DNA of 64,000 nt from the NCBI GenBank assembly GCA_021521415.1, contig JAIQDT010000234.1, forward strand, positions 1,877,001 to 1,941,000. Reading direction: 5' to 3'. This stretch comes from Bidens hawaiensis (Eukaryota; Streptophyta; Magnoliopsida; Asterales; Asteraceae). Positions 23,906-34,894 of the stretch are shown piece by piece. The notes beneath the pieces are model-generated. The model had not been told where the DNA came from. It worked only from the letters and a program-made list of their open reading frames with translations, and ran no database searches. Position 1 is the stretch's first letter. Each line of letters starts with the position of its first letter. Both the position numbers and the translations under genes were made by a program.

Positions 23906-24215
23906 GAGCATTCGGAGCTCGTTCTCTAAAAATATGTGAGGAGAATTTGTAAATTATATGGTATGGTTATGAGTGGTTGTGAGTAGAGGAAAGAGAAAAT
24001 CTTATATGTAAAAGTTAAATTTGGAGCTTCACTGTTCATACCATATAATTTTTTAATATTTTCTAAAAGTGGTTGTGAGTGAAGGAAAACGAAAATATAA
24101 TGATAAAGGTATAAAAAATATTATTTAATTAAACAGTAGAGAAAAAAAACAGTGATTTTTAGTATAATGATATGATATATATGGATATAAGATAGGGAAT
24201 GAGCTGAGAATGCTC
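23906..24215. mobile_element. MITE, 310 bp, TTA target duplication
   Basis: The left end GAGCATTCGGAGCTCGTTC and the inverted right end GAGCATTCTCAGCTCATTC match at 15 of 19 positions. TTA flanks it at 23903-23905 and 24216-24218. Ends starting GAGCAT with a TTA duplication fit Harbinger-related MITEs. Non-coding. Confidence 0.78.
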
Positions 24216-24948
24216 TTACATGCGCTTATCTTTTTTTGCATAAAAGTAAGGGTTGGTTGTTGTCTAGTTAACTTAATCTTGTAATATGTTTTCTAGATTA
24301 CTAGGTAGTGGAATGTTCCATATAGAAATGATATATAATAATTAAAAAATAGGGTGTACTAACTATAAGCAGAATTTAAAAAATGATAATTTAAAATTAT
24401 ATATGTGTGTGTTTTAAATTCAGACGAGAGATGATATTAGTGTGAGAAATTAATATGAGCAACTAGTTTTATTTTAAGTTTTAAATGTTTAAAAATAAAT
24501 AAAAAAGAGATAAATGCAACAATAAATGCACCCCCTCTTTAATTAATATAACTAATATAACAATAATAAATCTTTCTCTATTAATATACCTAACTAATTT
24601 AATTGTAATAATTAAAAAAACACTAATTTAGTTTTATAATTTATTTATCCCCTCTTCATTTTATCTAACAAAAATACAATTTATTCATATAATACTATGT
24701 TTTCATATTAAAAAATAATTTCTTTCCACTCAATATATTAGTATATATCAATGCGTAATTTTTAACAATAAATATCAAAACATAATATTATTTTTCAATT
24801 GATATACCAAGAAAAATTATTGTGAAAAATAATAATAAAAAAATATCATACAGATGTGTCCATTAAATATAAACAATAAATATACAATTTACACAAAGCT
24901 ATATAACCTACACTTGTTTTAATTAGTAAAAACGTACAACATACAAAA

Positions 24949-25206
24949 AACAAAGAGTATTACACCCTTGATCGTGAAATATCGATTACTTGTTGAACCC
25001 ACCCTGTGAATTATGTGAAAGTAGGATACTCCAAATTCGGGAGTCAAAAGTTTTATAAAACGTTCTTGGTGGAAAAAAATGTAAATGAAAGATCCCACTG
25101 AATTGAATTTGGCTAAGAAATTTAAGAAATAGTGAGAATTCTTGATCTCTATCTCTCTCAATTCTAAAATCCAGGACTTGAATTCATGTCCTGTCATTAA
25201 ATTCAT
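24949..25206 (-). pseudogene. ycf2: ycf2 N-terminal fragment (plastid-derived)
   Basis: On the minus strand the translation starts [20 protein letters not shown] and continues [20 protein letters not shown] and [15 protein letters not shown]. This is the conserved beginning of plastid Ycf2, a subunit of the inner-envelope protein import motor. Only the first 85 or so of more than 2000 codons are present. Small indels shift the frame locally. It has no function here. The natural start is probably the ATG at about 25197, three codons inside the longer open frame. Confidence 0.9.
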
Positions 25207-25308
25207 CTTGATTTATTAGAACTAAAAGAATTCCATTTAAGCATCTCATTGCTTTCGTTGAAAGATTCCATTTGAATTGGAATCTGGTCATTCTCTATGA
25301 CCCGCTAA

Positions 25309-25382
25309 GCATCCATGGCTGAATGGTTAAAGCACCCAACTCATAATTGGCTAATTCGTAGGATTAATTCCTACTGGATGCA
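25309..25382 (+). pseudogene. trnI-CAU: Plastid trnI-CAU pseudogene
   Basis: A 74-nt cloverleaf-like sequence from GCATCCATGGCTGAATGG to CTACTGGATGCA. The acceptor stem is intact (GCATCCA with TGGATGC) and the anticodon CAT sits in CTCATAA. The T loop has changed from the expected GTTCAA to GATTAA, and a G is lost in the D-to-anticodon region (AGCACCC). It is therefore treated as a relic. In plastids this tRNA, with modified C, reads AUA as isoleucine. Confidence 0.88.
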
Positions 25383-25611
25383 CCACAATAGACCCTCCAA
25401 TAGGTCTATTGGAATTAGCTCTGTATCAATGAAATCTCATCATCCATACATAATGAATTGATATGGTATATTCATATCATACTATATGAACAGTAAGAAT
25501 TAGTAGTCTTATTGAGATTAGAACTCATAGGGAATCAAATCGATTACAACTAACATATGTAATTCAACATCAACAATTATATAAACTACACAAAGATACA
25601 CATACCCTATA

Positions 25612-26220
25612 CGTGTGTAGCTTATATGTTTTTCGTATGTAGGTTATATGCTTTCTTATTCTTAGAACAAGTGTAGGTTATATGTTTTTATGTAGGTTGT
25701 ATATTTTTTATTGACAGTTAATGCAAATATGTGTAAGTTTTTTTGGTATTATTCAACACAATGTAACTACATGTTGATAGATATTAATATATTGAGTTGG
25801 AAGAAATCGGTTTTGGAAAGAAAGAAATTTTAATGTATGAATAAATTGTATTTGTGTAGGATAAAATTTTCGTGTGTAGGTTATATGTTTTTTGTATGTA
25901 GGTTATACGTTTTTCATGTCCGTGAGCATTTTATTGATGCTGAATTTTGTGTGTAGGTTATATGTTATTCTTGTGTAATTTATATGATTTCTTATTTTTA
26001 AAACAAGTGTAGGTTATATGTTTTTGTGTAAGTTGTATATTTTTTTGTTGGTATTTAATGCAAACATGTGTAAGATAGTTTTTTGTACTATTCATCACAA
26101 TGTAACTAAGTGTTGATGAATATTTATGTATTGAGTTGGAAGAAGTTGGTTTTGGATAGAAAGAAATTTTAATGTACGAAAAAATTGTACTCGTGTCGGA
26201 TAAAAAATCAAGAAAGAAAA
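25612..26220. repeat. Diverged tandem duplication, period about 336 bp
   Basis: The block with TTCTTATTCTTAGAACAAG at 25653 recurs as TTCTTATTTTTAAAACAAG at 25989. Matching runs continue through ATGCAAAYATGTGTAAG and TATTGAGTTGGAAGAA. The duplication lies within the right arm of the inverted-repeat element, which explains why that arm is longer. Many TGTGTAGGTTATATG words are scattered through both copies. Confidence 0.75.
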
Positions 26221-26424
26221 ATAAGTTATAAAAACAAATGAATTCTTAATATTTTCAAATCATAATAATTTGATTTATATTTATTGAATAATTAACTATT
26301 ATGGTTTATTAGTTATATTAATTGAAGAGAGAGAATGCATTTATACATTCTTCGTTTATATTTAAGTATTTAAAACCTAAAATAAAACTGGTTGTCCATA
26401 TTCATTTCTCGCAGTAACCATCTC

Positions 26425-26430
<6 letters not shown>

Positions 26431-26460
<30 letters not shown>
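26431..26460. repeat. CA microsatellite
   Basis: An uninterrupted run of about 15 AC dinucleotides just right of the inverted-repeat element. Confidence 0.95.
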
Positions 26461-26466
<6 letters not shown>

Positions 26467-26472
26467 TATATA

Positions 26473-26773
26473 GGGCTAGGTTAAAATAAAAACCCATTTG
26501 AATTGTGAAAACTCTAGATACCCATTCTCAACCATATTTTTTAATTAAAGATTAAATCTTGTGTTCCACAATTAAAGCTAATAAAAAATGCAAAAATTAA
26601 TTTACACTTTCTCTCTCCTGAAAACATATATAAAAATTAGTAAAAAAATAGCAAAACATTTTTTTTTAAGTTTTCGATGTTTTGCATTAAATGTTACAAC
26701 ATATATTACGTGTGAAAAAAACGATTTTACATAGACTTTTCACAACTTAAACGAGTTTTAATTCTATACTTTG

Positions 26774-26775
<2 letters not shown>
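26473..26775. mobile_element. MITE inserted in a TA microsatellite
   Basis: The left end GGGCTAGGTTAAAATAAAAA and the inverted right end GGCAAAGTATAGAATTAAAA are similar. The next inner blocks also match (TTGAATTGTGAAAACTCTA against TTAAGTTGTGAAAAGTCTA). Both ends adjoin TA, and a long TA run follows at 26776-26814. Non-coding. Confidence 0.55.

Positions 26776-26814
<39 letters not shown>
26776..26814. repeat. TA microsatellite
   Basis: About 18 TA dinucleotides adjoining the right end of the MITE. Confidence 0.9.
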
Positions 26815-27399
26815 CAAGGTTAGAATAAAAAGTTAACAGTTTATAAGAAATGTAGGAAATAATCATTTCCATTGGATGGATTATAACACAAGGGTAAGAT
26901 TGTCCATAGGTGTTTTATTATTTTTGGAATGAATTTAGAAATTATCATTTAGAACTTAAATATAATCATCTTGTCTCTCTCTCTCAATAGTCCGTTCACC
27001 CCATATTAGCATCACCATCATCGCCTATCACCACATCCATGTCACGACAATATGTTTCTCCAAACCACCCTAGTTATATCGTTCAGCCACTAAATGTGGG
27101 GAGGAGCATAACTTGTTTGGGTGGCAGCATTGATGGGTACAGATCTAGGTTTTGTGATGGCGGCGGCGCACGATTGGTGGCTGCAACCATTCTAGTGTGT
27201 GAGGGTGAAGACAACAACGATATGGGATTTGTGTTGCAGGGTGTTCGGTGGGGCGTTGGTGGTGTTCACCAAATCCAGGCGACGAGACGGTATTTCAAAG
27301 ATATGTTGTTGTGTTATTGTTCAAATCACGATGTGATGGTGGCCAAGGCCAAGCACTATAATGGCCGCGAATATTATTTCGCCGTTCAATACTAATATA
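26815..27399. other. Intergenic DNA, no supported gene
   Basis: Begins GCAAGGTTAGAATAAAAAG, similar to the tip of the adjacent MITE, but no matching right end is seen. A less AT-rich stretch at 27000-27395 has an open frame of 118 codons with no recognisable domain. Confidence 0.5.
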
Positions 27400-27953
27400 G
27401 TTACAAATATTATTTTCATGATAAATACGAAGATTGTTACGAATAATACTCTCTCATTGGACACTAATGCTTCTACTGATAATGATAATTCCTTCCACTA
27501 AATGCCTTTAGCAACAAAACTATTTTACCGAACATGAATACTAGTCGTAACAACCGTGATCCTTCACAACGGGAATACTCGTTTAAACAATTTAAGTCGT
27601 ACAAACATGTAAATTCTAGTGGTACTAAAGAATCAAATGATTTAGTAAAATGGATCCATACGATAAAATCTATTATCGTACCAGTAGCTCCCATCAAATT
27701 GTATCGTTAATTATGTTACTAATACACTACTTAGCCACGCCCTTGTGTGGGAAAAAGCGATTGTACGAATTCGAGAACAAAGGCAATTATCCGCATGACC
27801 TGGGCATGACTTAAAACCCTTAAAGTGAAATATTTTGTCTAAGGAATGAAATCCAAAATGAAAGGGCGGGTCAACTGGAATGCACAAACCGTTCTAACGA
27901 TATGGTTAGACTAATACTACGGTTAGTAATCTAGAAGTAGAGACCGTAGTTAA
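27400..27953 (+). pseudogene. GYP-3 gag, 5' part
   Basis: An asparagine- and threonine-rich start is followed by REYSFKQFKSYKHVNSSGTK then DLVKWIHTIKSII. Further on, DNA near 27798-27850 (GCATGACCTGG, then TTTTGTCTAAGGAATGAAAT) corresponds to the conserved M-T-W ... C-P-R-N-E block of chromovirus Gag. The frame is lost repeatedly. The sequence breaks at the COP-2 insertion. Confidence 0.6.
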
Positions 27954-28088
27954 TGTTATAGCATAATGTCTATTGCTAGGGTCTTAGATGTATTAGATAT
28001 GATTTTGTAGAACTAAAATGTCAAATGTATAGTTTGCATGTGTTAGTCAACCGCATAAGTCTTCAAGTCAACGCATATCATATGCGAC

Positions 28089-28117
28089 GTATATGATATA
28101 CGCCGTATATCATATAC
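28089..28117. repeat. Perfect palindrome in the COP-2 LTR
   Basis: GTATATGATATAC and GTATATCATATAC are exact reverse complements separated by GCC. The same site is at about 51371-51399 in the 3' LTR. The half-site GCCGTATAT recurs in the internal array at 41160-41315. Confidence 0.9.
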
Positions 28118-28143
28118 AGACTAGATGAGTTTGTTCATGTTTC

Positions 28144-28153
28144 CTATAAATAG
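28144..28153 (+). promoter_or_regulatory. TATA box of the COP-2 5' LTR
   Basis: CTATAAATAG lies 27 bp downstream of the palindrome and is followed by GGGGACTTATGCG. The 3' LTR copy reads CTATAAATTG. The position suits the LTR promoter. Confidence 0.7.
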
Positions 28154-28381
28154 GGGACTTATGCGTTATTATGTAGACTTTTGGAGAATGTTAGAGTGAG
28201 AGAGTAGAGAGAGAAAGTTGCTACAAAGTCATATATTGTAATCTTTCAAGTGATCAATGAAGAATGTGCTTAATGTTTACTTGTGTTGTTCAATCTCAAT
28301 GAATTCCGCACTTTGAGATTCAAGCTGTAACATCTAGAGATCCTGATTGCTGTATTCATTAGCAAGGAATCATCTTTCAAG

Positions 28382-28393
28382 TGGTATCAAAGC
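28382..28393 (+). other. COP-2 primer binding site
   Basis: TGGTATCAAAGC two bases after the LTR; TGGTATCA pairs with the 3' end of initiator methionine tRNA. Confidence 0.9.
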
Positions 28394-28869
28394 TTTGGTG
28401 CTCGATATCGGAAGAAAATAACAAGATACACTTCTTTCACGTCAAAAATCGATCTATTTCTCAGCTCGTTAGAAAGTTCGTTTCAGATTCAATAAAGTCA
28501 AAGCATATCCAAAAGCTCAGAGCCTTTCGGTGCTCGATTCCACAAATAATACTTGAATCTCGTGCTCAACCGTTACCTCTAACGTGCTCGCTTTTGATTC
28601 CGTTAGTTCGTGTTCTTCGTGTTGAGTTTTGGTTGATTCGAACTATAATCGGTTGTTGTTTTACGTTTAGAACTGTTTAGGATTCATCTGCGAGTGATTT
28701 CGAATCCAATCATGTGTTCAACTTGATCTCCGGTGAGATTTTCGTGTTTTCCGGCCATAATAACTGTTTTCACAGTGGTGTAACAAACTTTTCCGGCGAA
28801 GTTCCGGCGACAACAGAATTTTCCGGCGGTCTTTAACAACTTTTTCCCGTGAGCTTTAACCAATTCATT

Positions 28870-29530
28870 CATTGAGTTTAATTCATTGGTAAAACGAACT
28901 GATTAAAAACGTTAAAAGTGCTGAATTTGCTGCTGAAACCGCTATAAACGAGTGGTTTTGGTGCTGATTTTTGTCAAAAGTGCTAAAACGAGCTTTAACG
29001 GGCTGGAAATACGCTGAATTTACTGTTATAGCTGCTACCCACGGTTAAACGAGCTGTTAGCGAACCGAAAATAGATGAAACGGGCCAAAAACGAGCTGGA
29101 TTTTTACTGTTTTTGAGTTGAAACTGCTGAAAACGCGGAGTTAAGTGCTGAAACGAACTGAGAAATTGCTAAAAACCTGCTGATTTGTTGTTAAACGAGC
29201 TGAAAATTGCTGAAACGGACTAAAACGAGCTGAACTTAGTGATTTTTAGTGCTGAACTGCTGTCAAAACGTGCTGAGTTTACTGTTTAAGTGCTGAAACA
29301 GGCCAAAAACGCGCCAAAACGTGCTTAACGAGCTGTTTAACGTGCTGAACTGTTGTTAAACGAGCTGAAACGAACCAGAAAGTTGCTGAAATTTGCTGAA
29401 ACATGCTGAAATTGCTGAAAGTTGTTGAAATTGATGAAATGTGTTGATTTTGTTGCTGATTTAAAAAAAAACTGGTTAAAACGAGTCAGAAAGTTGCTGA
29501 AATTTGTTGTTTTGCTGATAAACGAGCCTA
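28870..29530 (+). repeat. Degenerate GCTGAAA / ACGAGCTG array in the COP-2 leader
   Basis: About 660 bp made of some 40 imperfect copies of words such as GTGCTGAAACGAGCTGAAA. Spacing is irregular and there is no open frame. It lies between the primer site and the gag start, where packaging and dimerisation signals of retroelement RNA are expected. Confidence 0.85.
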
Positions 29531-29585
29531 AACAAGCCAAAAAGTTGCTAAAATTTGTTGAATAAAGATTACAAAAAGTTTCAAA

Positions 29586-31214
29586 ATGGAATTTTCGAGT
29601 TTGTTTAACGTTGAAGTTACATCGAGAAGAAACGTTTTGAAGAAAGAATTTGATGATTTTGAGATGATGACTGGAGAATCAGTTGATCGTTTAATCAAAA
29701 GATATTGCAAGCTTGTGAGTGAAATGAAGCATATCGGGATTGTGAAACGAGATTTCGAATACATTGATAGGTTGGCCGATATACTCATTGAAACTTCAAC
29801 TGAAGATTTTGGGTATAATCATTTTGTCAGTGCAATCAAACCCCAACACATACAATCTCTCCCGATTCATCGAGAAGCTAATGATGCATGAGGTAATTAA
29901 AGAGTCTGAAAAGATGATTGATAAACTTGTTGAAAAGATCGTCAAATCTAAAGAATTATCATTGCCAGAATTTGAGACCACTCCGAAGTTCGATAATGAC
30001 AGTGGTTCAGAATTTGACGAAGAATTGGTTTTGGAATCATGGTGTCAGTCTACTTGTGATCCTCTGAAATTGGAATTGAGGGAAATTAATGTTAAGGATG
30101 AAGCTGAGGAAGCTGCTGCTGGAGCTAAGGGAACTAAACCTATTCTCAATCAAGCTAAAACAGAAAGTTTAGACATCCCAACTATGAAAGTCGAAGAGGT
30201 TAAGTTATTCGAGGTACACTCTGAACCTTCTGCTCATCATGTTAAAATCAAATTAGAGTCTAATCATGAGTCGTTAAACATTTATAACGTAAAGTCATGT
30301 GAAAAATGTGAGTTACTCCATAAAGAATGTTTTGAAAAATATGTGGAGAATAAAATGTTAAAAACTCACAACGACTCTTTACTAAATGAACTTAAGCATA
30401 TTAAGGAAGCTTATGCTAAGATTCAAACATGTGAAAAGGCACCGAGGGAAAAGATTGATTAAAATGAGAAAACAATTTTGATGTTAAAACAAACTGTTAC
30501 TGAAAAGGTTGACTTGAAGCTTAACAGTTTCAAAGCAGCATCTAACCTCCTAGACAATATTCTCCACAAGCTGACAGGTAGAGATGAAATATCTGGGTAA
30601 GTTATCTATGGTTATAATGATCATGGTTTGGGGTATAAGCAGGATCAAACCCCAACTTCCCCTAAGCCTTGGAAATATAAACACTAGGCATGATCGTGTT
30701 CAAGAACCTCTGGTTAGAAAGTTTGTTGACCGGAGGAGATGTTTTAACTGTAACGAAGTGGGACATGTGTTCTTTGTGTGTCTTAATCGTTATAAACACG
30801 ATCATGGCAACCACCAAAAATTTGTTAATATGGTTGAATTCGTACATAGTACAACATCTGAAAGTGAGAAAGAAATTCAGTCTCGAAATCGATCCAATAA
30901 GGATTTCTTTGTTCGAAAAGAGAAATGTACACAAACTAAGGAATCTACTTGTTATAAGAAGAGTTCTCAGTTTGCTTACATTCCAAAATAAGATGTTGTT
31001 ACATCTAAAATCAACCAAGATGTTCTAAAATCAGAAAAACAAAAATTTCAAAATTCAAAATCTAAAAATACAAGCTCAAATATCAAACCTAAATTTGTTA
31101 AGGTTATTGATTTGAAAGATTGTGATGCTAAAAGGTTTGAGAGTTTGAAATTTTATGTGAAAAGATCCAAATCAACGTTATATCATTGGATCATTAAGAA
31201 AAAAGACTCAAATG
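29586..31214 (+). pseudogene. COP-2 gag pseudogene with zinc knuckle
   Basis: Starts at the ATG at 29586. The first 100 codons (MEFSSLFNVEV, FDDFEMMTGESVDRLIKRY, DFEYIDRLADIL) are a copia UBN2-type capsid. A frameshift near 29845 moves to the frame ending at 30462, which has an acidic and lysine-rich stretch and a likely coiled coil (SLLNELKHIKEAYAKIQ). After another break, 30690-30991 holds the zinc knuckle CFNCNEVGHVFFVC (CX2CX4HX4C). The frame then runs toward the pol junction until cut by GYP-2 at 31215. Confidence 0.85.
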
Positions 31215-31836
31215 TGACGTAGGTTGTCGCGGTCTACTCAAGAACAATTAATAAAAGACTTAAATACCTATAACTGTACGGGTAAGTAAGGTCGTCTCCA
31301 CAGGGACTCAAGGAAAGTGCAAGTTTATTTAATTTATAACTAATTATTTAATCTAAGCGGACAGACGATGTCAAGCGGGTTTTTAGAAAAAGATTTAATT
31401 AAAACTAATTATTACTTAAAAAGATTTGTAAACAATATTAATTAAAAGTATTCATTCTAGGTTCGGGTTATGTGTTCCATACGTTAATCACAGATTCTCT
31501 AGTATTTGGTTTTATAATAATTACTAGTCCTATGGTTTGATTTATGATGACAAACGATACCCTAACCGAATTGTTGACACAAATGAACCCGGACTCCACA
31601 ATTGTCAAATCTATGTCTAGGAAAATTAACCCAATGATAAGGGTTAATGATTCTAGTTCAATGACACAAGAGCTTAAACCCTAAATGTTGATGAACAACC
31701 AAACAAACGTTACACAAATCAATAATCGCAAACACAAACTTTAATCACCCAAATAACTATTTAAGCAAGACAAATTCATATAAAATCAATCAAGCTATAT
31801 TCATTAAGCATAAGAATCTGATCATAACAGTGTTTC

Positions 31837-32263
31837 TGTTGGTGCATAATGTCAGTAGTTCATAGTCTAGTGTCTGTAATCGAGTCTGTAATGTTAATTA
31901 TGTTTTATATATGTCTTAAGCGAAGTTACTGACAAGTTCGCTGTTTAGGCGAACTTGTTAGTCAAGCGAAGTTATGGACAACTTCGTCTGAATATGCCAG
32001 GCGAAGTTGTCGTGTATTTATATACCTAGGTTACGGCTTGGTTTGGAGTAGAGTTCCAGTTAGTTGTTCGTGTTAGTTTGTTCGAGTTGTTACGAGAGCT
32101 GTAACGTGTGTCTGTAATAGTGATATCGTATCACGTGTTTGAGTTATTATATAACGTGTGTTCGTTTCGTGTGATTCGTGTTCTATACTCGTAACGATCT
32201 ACGCAGGGATTGCGCACCTGAGTTGATCGAGATATCTCGTGCGATCCGTCCAGGGAACCTACA
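31837..32263 (+). mobile_element. Solo LTR of the COP-3 family
   Basis: Begins TGTTGGTGCATAATG and ends GGGAACCTACA. It is the reverse complement of the COP-3 LTRs along its full length. GTTTC (31832-31836) and ATTTC (32264-32268) flank it, while the other GYP-2 LTR has a single uninterrupted ATTTC. It carries several GCGAAGTT words. A solo LTR is what recombination between two LTRs leaves behind, so a full copy once sat here. Confidence 0.93.
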
Positions 32264-32491
32264 ATTTCACACAAAACCTTAGCCTAGAACGAACACACAC
32301 GACTAGCCGGACATCGACATAATCGTTGAAGTACTTATCTTGATGAACATAAAATCGTATGAAAAACCGGAAGCTTAGGGATCGATGAAAGTCTCCCTAA
32401 AACACCTATTCTGCCTCTGGAAGTTGTTATATGTTGAATAGGGTCGAAAAATCATTTATATAGTGAAAAACCTAACTTTAGCCGACTTTGA

Positions 32492-32548
32492 GCATCTTCG
32501 CGTATCGCGAAGTTGCATGTCCTGCATCTTTGCGATATGCGAAGATGC
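32492..32548. repeat. Two adjacent hairpins in the GYP-2 LTR
   Basis: CTTCGCG-TAT-CGCGAAG at about 32496 is followed by GCATCTTTGC with GCGAAGATGC around a GATAT loop region (32524-32548). Both are kept, with small changes, at about 38722-38778 in the other LTR. Confidence 0.85.
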
Positions 32549-32908
32549 AACTGACTTCATATTCGAATTTGTGTCGTTGAGAAACATGAAATTCATATAT
32601 TATGGATTCTGTAACTCATTTTCTAGGCCTAGATATGCCCGTTTTATTAAAACACACTTTCCTGGTAACCCATGTTCAGTTTTCACTTCGGCTTCATGTT
32701 TCTCATCCAATCCTTTCCCGAATCCTTCTTAACCCTCAATAAATGTTTCCCCATCCTTCCATCTTCTCGAGGCTTGCTTAATCTAGCTCCTTAACTTCCA
32801 ATGTCCTGAAAACACATAGCAATGCTTGAAGTTCCAATGTTCATTCGTTTATTAACTTAAATATAACTAATTAATATATAATAATAACTAACTTTTACCC
32901 AACCATCA

Positions 32909-32922
32909 CATCCCCACGCTTA
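32909..32922 (-). other. GYP-2 polypurine tract
   Basis: The minus strand reads TAAGCGTGGGGATG immediately before the LTR start TGATGG. Confidence 0.75.
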
Positions 32923-33164
32923 TCCTTTTTCGTCTCGAAAAAGACTTTGCAATAGAATCAGAATCAGAGATTATCTTTACAAAATACTTCATAGATTATC
33001 TTAATTAAGCACAAAACACAAAAAACCACGATTGCGACCCACGCCTTAATACTTACCGGGAAAAATAAGGTGCGACAGTTTTATTAGTTCATATGATTAA
33101 AATCGAACCCACACCTCAAAGCCCTGAAGCCGCCTTACCATGCTTCATTATAGTTTTACCAAAC

Positions 33165-34090
33165 CAGACCACCCCAACTTGACTTAAACCTTAAGATTAG
33201 ACGATAAAAATTTTGCACATTAGTACAATTTTTCAAGCCCATATGTAATAGCTAAGACAATCTTGGATATTCTATAGAAACCAAAACCCAAACTTAAATA
33301 TTAAAGTCTACCAAAATGGCCATTAGATACGATTAAAGTGCAATTAGGTAACCAACTAGTAAATAGCCCCCACTACATGACATACCCCCGTTATCAAGCA
33401 ATACCTTGAAGTCCATCACCATACGTGAGTAGGCACGAATTCATCTGTAGGGCTTACATATGACGTGTCCCGTGTGGTCCATTTCTTAATGGTAATGAAA
33501 CGCCAGCATGAGGACCCCATATGACTAACAACATGGATGATCAAGTCAGTAGTGAATTTGTACTTTTAAAGCACTTTTTGTGATCATGTTTATTGACTTA
33601 TAAATTGGAAGATAAACTGCAGGTTTGCTCTTTTTAAGCCTTTTTAATATACATAAATCCACTTAGGATTTACGCATACCCAGATGATAAACCACATACC
33701 GACCCATGGTCTCCGTTCCCCAGGGCATCCCATCAATACAGGATTTAAGGCCATAAAACCATACGCCTATGAAGTGTTAGCCACTTAACTAGCAGTTTTT
33801 TCATTTATGTTTATATCACAAGCCATTTAGCATACTCTAATGTTAAGCCTATCCAACCATTGTACTATAGACTATTCATATTAAAATATATTTTTGGTGA
33901 TCAAATCTAATAGTAAGGCTTGAGTATGGCCTAATCACTCATTCTAGTCCTTACACAGGCTTAGCTAAACAAATAAAACCGTGAAGGCGTTTCCCCCTAA
34001 AAATCAAACATTTAAGGTTCAATTAAGTCAACAACCAAATTATCCTTTCATTCTCAAGGCTGAGCCTACCAATACATCTCAAATTACGTG
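33165..34090 (-). other. Conserved non-coding module, GYP-2 copy
   Basis: Blocks in order on the plus strand: CACCCCAACTTGACTTAAA-like at 33170; ACCCCCGTTATCAAGCAATA near 33384; TGTGGTCCATTTCTTAATGG near 33473; CATCCCATCAATACAGGATT near 33728; GGCCATAAAACCATAC near 33751; GGCTTGAGTATG near 33917; CCTACCAATACATC near 34065. The same ordered blocks occur in COP-4 (60058-60725) and, inverted, in COP-2 (39880-40565). No frame is conserved. It lies between protease and 3' LTR. Confidence 0.85.
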
Positions 34091-34894
34091 TGTTCCCGTT
34101 TTATTTATCTCATATTATATAATTATTTTGAAAAATAACCCTCGATTTTTCTATCATTTTCCATTATTTTGCAAAAAATCTTCATTTTAAGGAACATGAA
34201 AACTTTTAAATTTTCAATTTCTCCCTCATCCCCACACTTGAGGCAAACATTGTCCTCAATGTTTAAAACTATGACAACTAAAATAGGGATGAGGATAAAA
34301 TTCACTTCGACAATTTTAAAAACCGGGCCTAATGTGATGGTGGTTATTTATTATACATTTATATAATTACACTTTTAACATAAAGCTGATAAAACAAATA
34401 AGGTTATGAAAACAAAATCACTTGATAGAAAATATAACTCTTATGTGCAACTCTCGTGCCCTCAGAGGTCTTTTGGTGAACTTTACCTCTTCAACTCTCA
34501 AAAAGGAAATCTGCAAACTCTCAAACATGTAGAAGCACGCTTCTCACAAATGTTAAAAATATAGGTCTTTTAAACCGTTTGCAAAACCATTAATTTTAAA
34601 TTACCAACCGAGATTAATTAATTTCATAACCAAATTTGTTAAACGAGTAAAAATGTTAAAAGACCTAACTCACTTTCGTAGGAATCACGGTTACATTTAG
34701 CGTATGCAACAAGCCCTTTAAACCCCCTGGTAGCCCGGGTGGACGAGTATGGTCTCGTGAGGGTTTATAGTGAACTACACCCACAAAGTTCAACCACAAA
34801 ATATACATGTACCTGAATACAAGGCCGGGTTGCCTCCCGGTTAGCGCTAAGTTTTTGTTAAGGTCTTCAGCCGTATCAGTACCTGATTTGGCGA

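Larger units (their letters stand above)
24949..25548. other. Nuclear plastid DNA fragment (ycf2 start, trnI-CAU, spacer)
   Basis: About 600 bp reads as the plastid inverted-repeat segment running from the ycf2 N-terminus through trnI-CAU into the trnI to rpl23 spacer, in normal plastid order. The limits are set where the flanking inverted-repeat arms begin. Several substitutions and indels relative to the conserved plastid sequence show it is not a recent transfer. Confidence 0.9.
24428..26425. mobile_element. Long terminal inverted repeat element with a plastid DNA core
   Basis: The left arm (24428 to about 24950) and the right arm (about 25612-26425) are diverged reverse complements over several hundred bases. 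Examples: AACTAGTTTTATTTTAAG near 24471 pairs with the complement of TAAAATAAAACTGG near 26380, and the complement of ACCTACACTTGTTTT at 24908 reappears near 25668. Plastid sequence fills the centre. The tips (GAGATGAT and GGAGATGG) look Mutator-like, but I could not confirm a target duplication, so the limits are approximate. Confidence 0.65.
27954..28379 (+). repeat. COP-2 5' LTR
   Basis: 426 bp. By eye it differs from the 3' copy at about 13 positions plus one indel (near 3 percent). It carries a 13-bp-arm palindrome at 28089 and a TATA box at 28144. Confidence 0.95.
31215..32908 (-). repeat. GYP-2 3' LTR (contains a solo LTR)
   Basis: 1694 bp, of which 427 bp (31837-32263) is an inserted solo LTR plus a 5-bp duplication. 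The rest matches 37877-39169 with roughly 5 percent substitutions over the first 640 bp by eye. Confidence 0.93.

Noticed and set aside
25309..25382. Functional tRNA gene
   Set aside because: It is plastid trnI-CAU within a nuclear insert. The T loop is mutated and plastid tRNA genes are not expressed from such sites.
26815..26990. Further MITE starting GCAAGGTTAGAATAAAAAG
   Set aside because: The tip resembles the adjacent MITE but there is no matching inverted right end.
27039..27395. Open frame of 118 codons on the plus strand
   Set aside because: No domain, no homologue I recognise, no neighbouring gene structure. It lies in a less AT-rich patch where chance frames are longer.
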